A DNA stretch of 64,000 nucleotides from Pseudomonadota bacterium (lineage in GTDB: Bacteria > Pseudomonadota > Gammaproteobacteria > Xanthomonadales > SZUA-38). Location: contig JBCCCR010000003.1 in assembly GCA_039033415.1 (NCBI GenBank), positions 1-64,000 on the forward strand. Reading direction: 5' to 3'. Under the pieces are notes generated by a model, which did no database searches, had not been told where the DNA came from, and saw nothing but the letters and a program-made list of their open reading frames with translations. This document shows, piece after piece, positions 8,776 to 15,760 of the stretch (its first letter is position 1; every line of letters begins with the position of its first letter). The translations under genes and the position numbers were made by a program.

Positions 8776-10070
8776 GCACTTCTAACGCCTTCCACGTTAA
8801 CGGCGACCAAGCCAAGCGGATTCTTCGACACACTGGCTCCGAGCATCTCGAGCGTGGCGCCCGGCACCACCTTCGCCAAGTTGATTTTTAGGAACTCCTC
8901 ACGCGCGGCAGAAGCTGCGATAAACGGGATATTCGTTTCTTGTCCGGTCGCCGGGTCAGTTGTCGAGGTCCCGACCACGAGCTTTATCGAGTGGATCAGG
9001 CCGCGGCGATCTGCTTCAAAGACCTCATGGAAAGACCGAAGACTGACGCGCTGGACAGCGAGCAGATACCGATCCTTTGACGCCTTCTGAGTCTGATTGG
9101 TCGCCTTAATCTCGTCGGCAGTCTTGTTGTACTTGTAGTGCTTTACCGCGGGAATTTCGTCAGGCGAGGGGATTGAGACCTTGAGGTCTAGCTCAGCCGT
9201 CTTCGAGTCAAAATCAAAATCATGGGAAACAGGAAACGTGTCTGGATAGATCGAATTCGAGAGAACAATCGAAACGTATTCCTGCACGGCTTCCTCGGTG
9301 CCATACCCGAGGTTGGCAATCAGCGTATCAAGGTTCCGATTTTGCTCTTCAACCTTTCTTTCTCGCGCATCGCAGTCCTGCCTATAACGTTTTTTCGCAT
9401 TCGCCAAATCGGTCTTTCTTGCGGCTTCCTTTGTCTTCCAATCCTCTTTAGCTTTTACGAGAGCAACTGCAGCAGCCTTTTTCAGCCTTTTCCAGTCCTC
9501 AATGCTTTCCGTATGGGCCGCTTTCGCTTGCTTCAGCTCGCGCTCAAACTTCTTCTTTCCCAAGATGCTCTTCAAGCCCCGCGGAGCTGGTGGTGGTGCA
9601 AAGATTGGCTTGACGGGGAGCTCAGGTGGTTTGGGCTCAGGGAGCGGGTTCTCCAGCTCAGGGTGTTCGAAAGGAGGGTGTTTGACCGTCCCCCTAAGCG
9701 TTTCCAGATCTACATAGTCATCAACGGCCAGTGTCGCTTCGAGAAGCCCGTCAATTTCGGAATAGGTGGACTCGAGCACTGAATTTTTGTCTTCCGCCTC
9801 GCGTTCCATCGACGCGATGTGCGCAGCTTTTAGTTCCTTTTCAAGACGTTTCTGCTCAGCCGCCAATCGCTTCTTTTCCGCCGCATCAGAGGCGACTTTG
9901 GCAGCGGCGAGTTTTCGCGCGAGCTTTTCCTCCTGACGTCTGGCGGCCTCAAGCTTCCTTGCGGCCGCGAGGCGGTCCTTCTCGCGCTGTCTTATTCGAC
10001 GCTCATTCTCACGCGCGCTTCTCTTCAGTTCTCGATTGATCGCGGCAAGGATGCCAACTCTTCGACCCAC
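8772..10070 (-). CDS. Coiled-coil protein coupled to the DUF4041/GIY-YIG gene
   Basis: 432 residues, GTG start preceded by a strong GGGAGGG. Residues 10-100 and 175-260 are Lys/Glu/Ala-rich coiled coils separated by a Pro-rich spacer (PEPKPPELPVKP, about 143-154). The C-terminal 150 residues look like a compact alpha/beta domain (for example LDLKVSIPSPDE and later SIKLVVGTST) that I cannot assign. No signal peptide. The ATGA overlap with the next gene argues for a two-component system; a structural or sensing partner for the GIY-YIG protein is the simplest guess. Confidence 0.65.
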   Translation of the reverse strand: MGRRVGILAAINRELKRSARENERRIRQREKDRLAAARKLEAARRQEEKLARKLAAAKVASDAAEKKRLAAEQKRLEKELKAAHIASMEREAEDKNSVLESTYSEIDGLLEATLAVDDYVDLETLRGTVKHPPFEHPELENPLPEPKPPELPVKPIFAPPPAPRGLKSILGKKKFERELKQAKAAHTESIEDWKRLKKAAAVALVKAKEDWKTKEAARKTDLANAKKRYRQDCDARERKVEEQNRNLDTLIANLGYGTEEAVQEYVSIVLSNSIYPDTFPVSHDFDFDSKTAELDLKVSIPSPDEIPAVKHYKYNKTADEIKATNQTQKASKDRYLLAVQRVSLRSFHEVFEADRRGLIHSIKLVVGTSTTDPATGQETNIPFIAASAAREEFLKINLAKVVPGATLEMLGASVSKNPLGLVAVNVEGVRSA

Positions 10071-10674
10071 GGTTTCCCTCCCTGTTACTTAAACACCAGT
10101 CGCCCAGAACACCCCCTTACCCAAGAGATTGACACAAAACCTCTCAAGGATAAAATCCTGTCGAATGCTGATGAGTACGCTGGTGTCTTGCTCTCGGGGT
10201 CTGGCAAGAGCCGACAAGAAACTCAGGGGTCAGTACCGGGTGCCATGTCGGATTGGATCTAGGACTTGATCCTGACCCCAGAGTTCGAGCCTTAATCGTC
10301 GCAGCTCAGCGCCCGCAAGCAAGACCGTTAGGATCAATGGGGCCAACGGACCCGAGGACTGGGCGGCTACCGGATCGGGCCGGGTGTCAAAAACAAAGGT
10401 TGCGGTGTCATTCGCTGGATCGGGATCTTCCTGCCCCAAAAAGGGATGCGACACAATCGTTCGTTCTCGAAAGCGAATCACCTTTTTTCTAATTCTTTCT
10501 GTGTCTTTATCCGGTCTCCTCGTTCCATCGGTCAATCCTATGGGAAACCGCTCAGCCAAATTAGGTACCATTACGGGGGTAACGAACACTTCTACATGAA
10601 TCCATTTTGCTTGGCTAATCCGTACTGAAATTTTTCCGCCGTTATTATGCGGCAACACAACTTGAGAACAGAAA
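10071..10674. other. Intergenic region with an inverted GGGGTCAG pair
   Basis: No gene is convincing here. A 142-codon minus frame at 10230-10658 ends inside a repeat-like sequence and has no recognisable domain. A + strand TTGACA (10129-10134), 16 bases, TAAAAT (10151-10156) resembles a promoter but no gene follows closely. Confidence 0.45.
10222..10283. repeat. Imperfect inverted repeat of the GGGGTCAG type
   Basis: CTCAGGGGTCAG at 10222-10233 faces CTGACCCCAGAG at 10272-10283 (11 of 12 pairs match) with 38 bases between. Related GGGGTCAG sequences recur between genes further right, suggesting a dispersed REP-like family. Confidence 0.5.
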
Positions 10675-11085
10675 ATGGCGTTTTACGACAGCTGGCGAAT
10701 ATTCTGGATAGGAGCAAAGGCGGTCTTAGGCCGGTCCTCAGACTTTCCGCGATCGCGAGAAAACGGTCAGCAAATTATCTCTCACCTCTTAGAGATGGAA
10801 AGAACTGAGGTCAACGACTTGCTAGATGCTTTTTCTGTGGAGCATCGCAGCACCTCGTCCAACTCGGAAATGCGAATTGCTAGCAATGAAATTCTGAATT
10901 CACTCGGGGAGGAAATTGAGGAGATAACGGAAGACGACACGCTTTCCGAGAAACAGCAGCTCGATGCATACTCGGTTGGGATCGGAAGTTTAAAGGATCT
11001 ACTTGGCGAGCTAGCTCCCTGGCTTAAGAACACGTTGACCTTGCTTAAGGAAATTTTCGATTTGCTCGGGACGAAACGAAGCTGA
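10675..11085 (+). CDS. Hypothetical small helical protein
   Basis: 136 residues, ATG with a GAGAAC stretch some 9 bases upstream. The sequence is acidic and predicted helical, with a Leu-rich C-terminus (LAPWLKNTLTLLKEIFDLL at about 113-131) that could be amphipathic. No family is recognised. It is the only plus-strand gene in this part of the island and stands alone, so it may be a cargo gene or a small toxin/immunity protein; there is no direct evidence for either. Confidence 0.5.
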   Translation: MAFYDSWRIFWIGAKAVLGRSSDFPRSRENGQQIISHLLEMERTEVNDLLDAFSVEHRSTSSNSEMRIASNEILNSLGEEIEEITEDDTLSEKQQLDAYSVGIGSLKDLLGELAPWLKNTLTLLKEIFDLLGTKRS

Positions 11086-11218
11086 CCAGTTGGCCTGTGG
11101 AGAATCGAGGCTCAGATCTTTCGTCTCCATACATCATGGGACAGGATTTGCTTGACATCACCCGGTGCGGATGAATCGTTAGTTAGAGTTAGGAGCGCCA
11201 ATCCGAAAACCTGTTTCA

Positions 11219-11842
11219 TTATCTTCTCCTCAAAAAGTTCGCGGTGAATGTAATGATTAGCAATACCACGGTGGTAACCGCGACAGGCCCAATCGCAGGA
11301 ACTGCGGTCGGGAGAGGAATACCAAATACGGTCCGCTGCGTGTTGTTGCTATCGTTTGGGTCAGTCATCGGCCCTGTCAGGCCGCCACTAATGTTTCCGA
11401 TAGTCCATGTGATTTCCAACGATCCTTCGAAATCTGCAGAAAGGAAGTAATTGCCACTGCATTGAATCGACTCGCCCGCGGGAAGGAGGTTGATGGTCGA
11501 GACCCCGTAGACGAAAAAAGGCGGGAGTGGCGGCGGACGGCTAAAGTCAGTCACGACGAAAAAGCAGGTATCGTCTCGAAGTCCGACGAAGACTAAGCCC
11601 TCTGGAACTGCACTGGTGCGTACGCCTGGAGTTGCAGGCTCTGGCCCGGCGTTAAACATGGTGATGGTGTACTCACCAACGGTTCCTGCAGCTATAGGCT
11701 CGGGAGGATTGAGTTCGATCTCAAAGGAAAGATCGGCCTCAGGTAGTGGGGTTTGTGCGATCGACGTGCTGCCAATGAGCAAAGCAATGACGAGCAAAGT
11801 TGCCAAGCGGGTCTTCGCGGCAACATGAATACACAGGTCCAT
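11219..11842 (-). CDS. Secreted DUF11-like protein with C-terminal IPTL/PEP-CTERM-like sorting signal
   Basis: 207 residues. Residues about 12-29 form a Sec signal ending near SIAQ. The middle (35-170) resembles a single DUF11/conserved-repeat beta domain (DLSFEIELNPPEP, then a GEYTITMFNAGP strand pair), common in surface proteins. The C-terminus has PAIGPVAV, a hydrophobic helix and RRR, the layout of IPTL/PEP-CTERM-type sorting tails processed by exosortase-like enzymes. Two Cys (CFF, QCSG) could pair in the periplasm. No sortase or exosortase gene is in the window. It lies between the defence genes and the att-like site. Confidence 0.65.
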   Translation of the reverse strand: MDLCIHVAAKTRLATLLVIALLIGSTSIAQTPLPEADLSFEIELNPPEPIAAGTVGEYTITMFNAGPEPATPGVRTSAVPEGLVFVGLRDDTCFFVVTDFSRPPPLPPFFVYGVSTINLLPAGESIQCSGNYFLSADFEGSLEITWTIGNISGGLTGPMTDPNDSNNTQRTVFGIPLPTAVPAIGPVAVTTVVLLIITFTANFLRRR

Positions 11843-12171
11843 ACGGGGGTAAGCCTAGTTGAGTTGAATCATCACGAAAATAGAGGCACCCGATTATCGG
11901 GAGAGATTTGCCCGGGCTCGTTCTTTCAATAAGACTGTTTTGCCCCGAATCACCCCTAGCCCTGCGAGACATTGTTCAAAGCATATTTCAAGGGTTTGCG
12001 CATTCGCGGGCACGAAGGGGGGATAAATGGACTGAAGCTTTTATCTGCTCAACTTGGGCCAAATTTGGGCCAATCGGTAAATGGCCCGGAGTCGTTTTTG
12101 GTCCTTTTCAGTAGCGAATCGATGAGCGGCCGCCGCTAACTTATTGATTAATATGAGTGAAAAATCGGTTA

Positions 12172-12223
12172 GGGCCGTCTTTTAATCCATTGGTCATAGG
12201 TTCGAATCCTATACGGCCCACCA
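12172..12223 (+). pseudogene. tRNA-Lys(UUU)-like fragment lacking the D arm; candidate att site
   Basis: From 12179 the sequence reads as the 3' part of a tRNA: anticodon loop CTTTTAA (UUU at 12181-12183), 3' anticodon stem, variable region, T arm ending with GGTTCGAATCC, acceptor strand ACGGCCC at 12213-12219 and encoded CCA to 12223. Directly before the anticodon loop stands GGGCCGT (12172-12178), a perfect partner of the acceptor strand, but the D arm and the 5' anticodon stem are absent. It cannot fold as a normal tRNA. Such 3' halves are typical att duplications at the far end of islands inserted in a tRNA gene, and the + orientation fits an island lying to the left. Confidence 0.75.
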
Positions 12224-12447
12224 TTTTTCTTCTTAAAAATCAATAATTTACGTCTATTCGAGCTGCAACAACTCGGCACTTACCTGCTATTGTGGGCCAA
12301 ACTTGTGTCGCGAAAGTTTATGGCTCGTGACGCGATACACCATGGAGCCTGGAAAGTGTCCGGCCCTCCATAGCCAAGAGTCTCCAGTCACCATGGCGAT
12401 CGACTCTTTCCGGAACAAGCCAACGCTACGATAGGCATGTCAGTGTG

Positions 12448-12523
12448 CTCGATTGCGCCAAACGCTGGAACTGGCGCCGAGTCTCGGACCCGACCTGACA
12501 CTTGCGTCCTGGCCCCGGCGCTT
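12448..12523 (+). repeat. Diverged 75-base repeat, copy 1
   Basis: This stretch (CTCGATT... GCCGAGTCTCGG ... CCTGGCCCCGGCGCTT) is similar along its length to 15448-15522, with scattered mismatches. It is intergenic and ends about 95 bases beyond the stop codon of the BAAT-like gene. Confidence 0.6.
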
Positions 12524-12617
12524 GACGTACTGCTTTGTCTTGGGCGCGTTTCTCGGCGCGGTCGCCTTCTGATTCGGCCTGATGTCCGTGCTTGAGAAGA
12601 ATCGAGAGGCGCAGTTG

Positions 12618-13973
12618 TCAGTCGGCGTCCGGTCGAAGGTGGCGGGTGAAAAAAGCGTTGAGCGCTGGCCAGGCTGCAGCCTTTGCTCGTGCGTTTTCGG
12701 GGCGGGTAGGATTCTGCGGTGGCCCGCTGAGACCATGGCCCGCATCGGCAAAAACCAGCGTCTCTGTTACCCGGCCGGCATCGGCACGAGTCTTGGCAAT
12801 GTTGACCGCCATGAGACCCGAGTCCCAAACCTGGTCCCGGCCGCCACCCAGGAGAAAAACCGGCGCGTCGATGTCTTCGACCGGAATGCGCGCCGGATCG
12901 ACAGCGTCGGGGTGGGCGAGGCGACCCTCGGCATGCGGCACGCGCATCGCCACCCTCTCGCCATCCGAGGGTGGGCGAAACACGCGGCCCATGTCGAGAT
13001 AGGGCACGAAGGCCATGGGCTCACCACGCCAGGAAAAGCTCGAACTCCGCGCGGCCGTTGTACCAGCGCCCCAACCTTCCCAGATAACGTCGCTGGGAAC
13101 GATCGCCGCGACAGCAGCGAAGCCGTCGATACGGCTGGCGGCGGCGAGCACAAATTCAGCACCTTTCGACACGCCGTACAAACCGATGCGGTCCATCTGC
13201 ACATCGCCGCGCGCGCGCAAGGCATCGCGAACTTCGGCGAGCCGGTCGACGGGGATGTCGGCAAATGCCCGAGGCAAGCCTGGCACTGCTTGCGGCTGGT
13301 CGCCCCATGCCGGCGAATAGTAGGGGTAGCCCACCACGAGATATCCTCGCGCGGCCCACAAGGGCGCGGAATTACGAGCGCCGCTGTCGCCACCCTCCGA
13401 GCCACCAAGCACGATGATCGCGGGCAGCGGCTCGTCGCCCTCAGACCGCAGCACAAACGCACCCGGGAAGCGCTCTCCTAGCGGAGTCTCGACCAGCTCC
13501 TTTGCAGACGCCCGAAGCGTCAGCCGCGCGGCGGCAAGCTCTGTGTCAGCGCTGTCCACAACACGCAGGGCGATCTCCTCCGGTCCGAGCCCCGCCGGTG
13601 TTTGTTCGCCGGTGTTGCTCATCGTCCAGAACAGCCCGTTGGCATCCGGACTGTTCCACTGGCTATCGACCGGCGTATCGGCAGTCAGGTCGATGACGCC
13701 CTGATCGTCAGCCACGAAGCGGACCTTGCTACGATAGAGGTCGTCCGGCACCCAGACGCCGGCCCGCGACGCCTCGATAACAACCTCCTTACCGGCCGGC
13801 AGCGACTCGACCCGGACGTTTACGGTGTCCCCCCTGAGCGACGGATTGGCGGAAAAGACAATCTGAACGTCCGAGACGACATCGGTCGGCTCGGTCGCTG
13901 TTACGTTCGCGCATCCGGCTTGTAGAATGACGCAAGACAGGAAGAGAAAAAACGATAGATCGCGGCCAGGCAT
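12618..13973 (-). CDS. BAAT/acyl-CoA thioesterase-like lipoprotein hydrolase
   Basis: About 451 residues from the ATG at 13973, chosen because it gives a short basic N-terminus, a hydrophobic stretch and a lipobox LQAGC. The N-terminal domain is a beta-sandwich of the thioesterase/BAAT type (VRVESLPAGKEVVIEAS), and the C-terminal domain is an alpha/beta hydrolase: GGSEGG oxyanion region, nucleophile elbow GVSKG and a late ADAGHG with the catalytic His. BAAT-family enzymes act on acyl-CoA or related thioesters; an exported lipoprotein version probably has another ester or thioester substrate. It stands alone; the LytTR regulator upstream is on the same strand with a gap of about 110 bases. Confidence 0.75.
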   Translation of the reverse strand: MPGRDLSFFLFLSCVILQAGCANVTATEPTDVVSDVQIVFSANPSLRGDTVNVRVESLPAGKEVVIEASRAGVWVPDDLYRSKVRFVADDQGVIDLTADTPVDSQWNSPDANGLFWTMSNTGEQTPAGLGPEEIALRVVDSADTELAAARLTLRASAKELVETPLGERFPGAFVLRSEGDEPLPAIIVLGGSEGGDSGARNSAPLWAARGYLVVGYPYYSPAWGDQPQAVPGLPRAFADIPVDRLAEVRDALRARGDVQMDRIGLYGVSKGAEFVLAAASRIDGFAAVAAIVPSDVIWEGWGAGTTAARSSSFSWRGEPMAFVPYLDMGRVFRPPSDGERVAMRVPHAEGRLAHPDAVDPARIPVEDIDAPVFLLGGGRDQVWDSGLMAVNIAKTRADAGRVTETLVFADAGHGLSGPPQNPTRPENARAKAAAWPALNAFFTRHLRPDAD

Positions 13974-14083
13974 AGCGGGTCTCCTAAGGGGCAACAGACC
14001 TAAGGCTGGCATCAAACGCCTTGAACGGACGAGATTTTCCGCGAATGGGCACGCGCGCGCCGCGAGTGGTGGGTGTTATTGAT

Positions 14084-14893
14084 CTAGGCGGCGTGCCTGC
14101 GCAGCGTTTGTGCACCGCTGCGACTAGTGTCGACGCTGCGCCCGCCTCCCAGAAAAACCCGCAGGCGGCCGCCGCCGATCGATTCCACCGACTCGAGCGC
14201 GTCGAGATTGATCAGGTGCGCGCGGTGCACACGGATGAAGCGCCCCTGCGGGAGCTGGCGCTCCAGCTCGGCCAGGCTCTTGCGTGTCAGGTGGCACTGA
14301 CTTGCCGTCACGATCTGCGCGTAGTCACCGGCACGCTCGATGCAGAGGATGTCGCTGACCGGCACCGGGACGAACTCGTCCTCAGACCGCACCAAAAGCC
14401 GGGTGGTCGCGTTGGACGGGTCGGATTTCCGAGCCTGCCGCTGCACCCAGAGCAACTGGATCACGGCCAGCGCCACCACCAGTGCGTAGATCGTCAAGCC
14501 CTGAAAGGTCTGCCAGATAAAGGCAACGCTCGAGAAGGGCCGCACTGAGAACGCGCCGGTAAAATTGCCGTCCCGCCAGCCGAGCAGCACAGTTACCGTG
14601 AAGTACCAGAGAGAGGCGTAGGCAAACGCGCAGATCGGCTGCAGCAAGCCCTGCCACGCCGGGCGTAGCCCCAACAGCAAACGCGTATTCAGCCACCAAG
14701 CAGCTAAGCCCCACAGAGCCAGGGCGCCAACGTTGATCAGGGCGGCCACCACCGCGTCGCCGATCGGCATCCTGCCACCGGAGCTCAACAGGAAGACAAC
14801 CGTGTAACAGACCAAGAGAAGCACCAACAGCGCGGCAAACGCGCGCTGTGCCGGATCGGCGTTGGCGAGTGTATTGGGCCAGGAAACGCTCAA
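14084..14893 (-). CDS. Membrane-bound LytTR-family transcriptional regulator
   Basis: 269 residues. Four hydrophobic segments (about 18-36, 45-66, 82-104, 127-150) are followed by a LytTR DNA-binding domain at about 165-265, with the characteristic ILCIERAGDYAQI strand, LERQLPQGRFIRVHRAHLIN and the following beta strands. Membrane LytTR regulators usually sense an envelope signal and act on few nearby genes, so the adjacent BAAT-like lipoprotein is a plausible target. The start is a TTG at 14893 with no clear ribosome site, so the true N-terminus is uncertain. Confidence 0.8.
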   Translation of the reverse strand: MSVSWPNTLANADPAQRAFAALLVLLLVCYTVVFLLSSGGRMPIGDAVVAALINVGALALWGLAAWWLNTRLLLGLRPAWQGLLQPICAFAYASLWYFTVTVLLGWRDGNFTGAFSVRPFSSVAFIWQTFQGLTIYALVVALAVIQLLWVQRQARKSDPSNATTRLLVRSEDEFVPVPVSDILCIERAGDYAQIVTASQCHLTRKSLAELERQLPQGRFIRVHRAHLINLDALESVESIGGGRLRVFLGGGRSVDTSRSGAQTLRRHAA

Positions 14894-15002
14894 GGTTGAT
14901 TGCCCCAGCCGCTATCGAGGGACGCAAGCCATGTCGACAGAGCGTCGAAGCACCCTTCACAGGCTGGGGTACCAGGAGGCAACTCCTCGTTGACGACGTC
15001 TG

Positions 15003-15260
15003 TCACGCTCTTCCGCATGACATGATTGAATTATCCAGGGAGCCCTGCGTCAGCTGCATTTCGCCGCTTTCCAATGCCTTAGCGCAGAGCTTGCCTGCAG
15101 CCTCCCAGTCAACCTGCGTATCAAGGCGCCCGAGTATCGCCATGACCGGAATCGTCAGCTTACCCAACGCGTTTTCCAGCTTCGGGTACATCACAGCGAG
15201 CTTGGGGTCCTCATCAAACTCGAGAACACCAGGTTGAAAAAGGACTGAATGTTGACCAAC
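15003..15260 (-). pseudogene. Remnant of an alpha/beta hydrolase C-terminal half
   Basis: The minus frame contains LTIPVMAILGRLDTQVDW, a sequence typical of the strand-loop carrying the acid residue in alpha/beta hydrolases (P-V-L-x-x-x-G-x-x-D). The preceding nucleophile region is missing, and the frame upstream runs into a dispersed repeat (15340-15363), so this looks like a decayed gene. No catalytic Ser or His can be placed. Confidence 0.4.
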
Positions 15261-15339
15261 ACCTTTTCGGTCATTTGGAAACCGTTGCTGTTGAAGTAGG
15301 AATCGGCCAGTAAATTCAACATGCCTGCATTGCAGTATC

Positions 15340-15363
15340 GGGGTCAGGTTAACTTTCATGCAG
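15340..15363 (+). repeat. GGGGTCAG-type dispersed repeat, copy A
   Basis: CGGGGTCAGGTTAACTTTCA followed by TGCAG is nearly identical to 22811-22834. A shorter relative (CAGTATCGGGGTGAG) is at 18159-18173, matching CAGTATCGGGGTCAG at 15333-15347. Confidence 0.55.
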
Positions 15364-15760
15364 AACCCAGCGCGATGTTGCTCCGTAGTCCCGCGAACCA
15401 GGAGGATTGCACTTCCAAATCTCTAACCACGACCAAAGGCCAGTTTACTCGATTCTGCCACACGCATGACCTGACGCCGAGTCTCGGGCCCCACCTGGCA
15501 CTTGGTCCTGGCCCCGGCGCTTCCAACCTGGCACTTGACCCTGGCCCCAATTCTTCTGGCCCCAATTCTTCTAGCAAAAGCACGAAGACAAGCATGGATG
15601 CCCCGCCGTCAACTCGACCAACTGTTCGCTGCGCAAAAGCGGCGTTTAACAGATTGCAAGCATGCCGACCAATTCCCGGACTGAACGTACCATTTGAGAT
15701 ATAGTCACGGCGGCGTGGCCGACGGGGCCTAAAGAACAATCAAAAGCAACAGGCGGAGTC
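15360..15760. other. Intergenic region rich in dispersed repeat sequence
   Basis: Apart from the repeat copies, this gap contains a short tandem duplication of TTCTGGCCCCAA at about 15549-15573. Short frames on both strands have no recognisable product. Confidence 0.4.
15448..15522 (+). repeat. Diverged 75-base repeat, copy 2
   Basis: Matches 12448-12523, starting with the same CTCGATT and sharing GCCGAGTCTCGG and CCTGGCCCCGGCGCTT. The copies begin exactly 3,000 bases apart, in the same orientation, on either side of the BAAT-like and LytTR genes. Confidence 0.6.

Larger units (their letters stand above)
11843..12617. other. Non-coding stretch at the island boundary
   Basis: No supported protein gene. 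It holds the tRNA-Lys-like fragment and one copy of the 75-base repeat, both listed separately. No integrase frame is visible next to the tRNA fragment. Confidence 0.5.

Noticed and set aside
10230-10658. A 142-codon minus-strand frame between the coiled-coil and helical protein genes
   Set aside because: No recognisable domain, no clear ribosome site, and its end lies inside a repeat.
12172-12223. Calling this a functional tRNA-Lys gene
   Set aside because: The D arm and the 5' anticodon stem are missing, so a normal tRNA fold is not possible.
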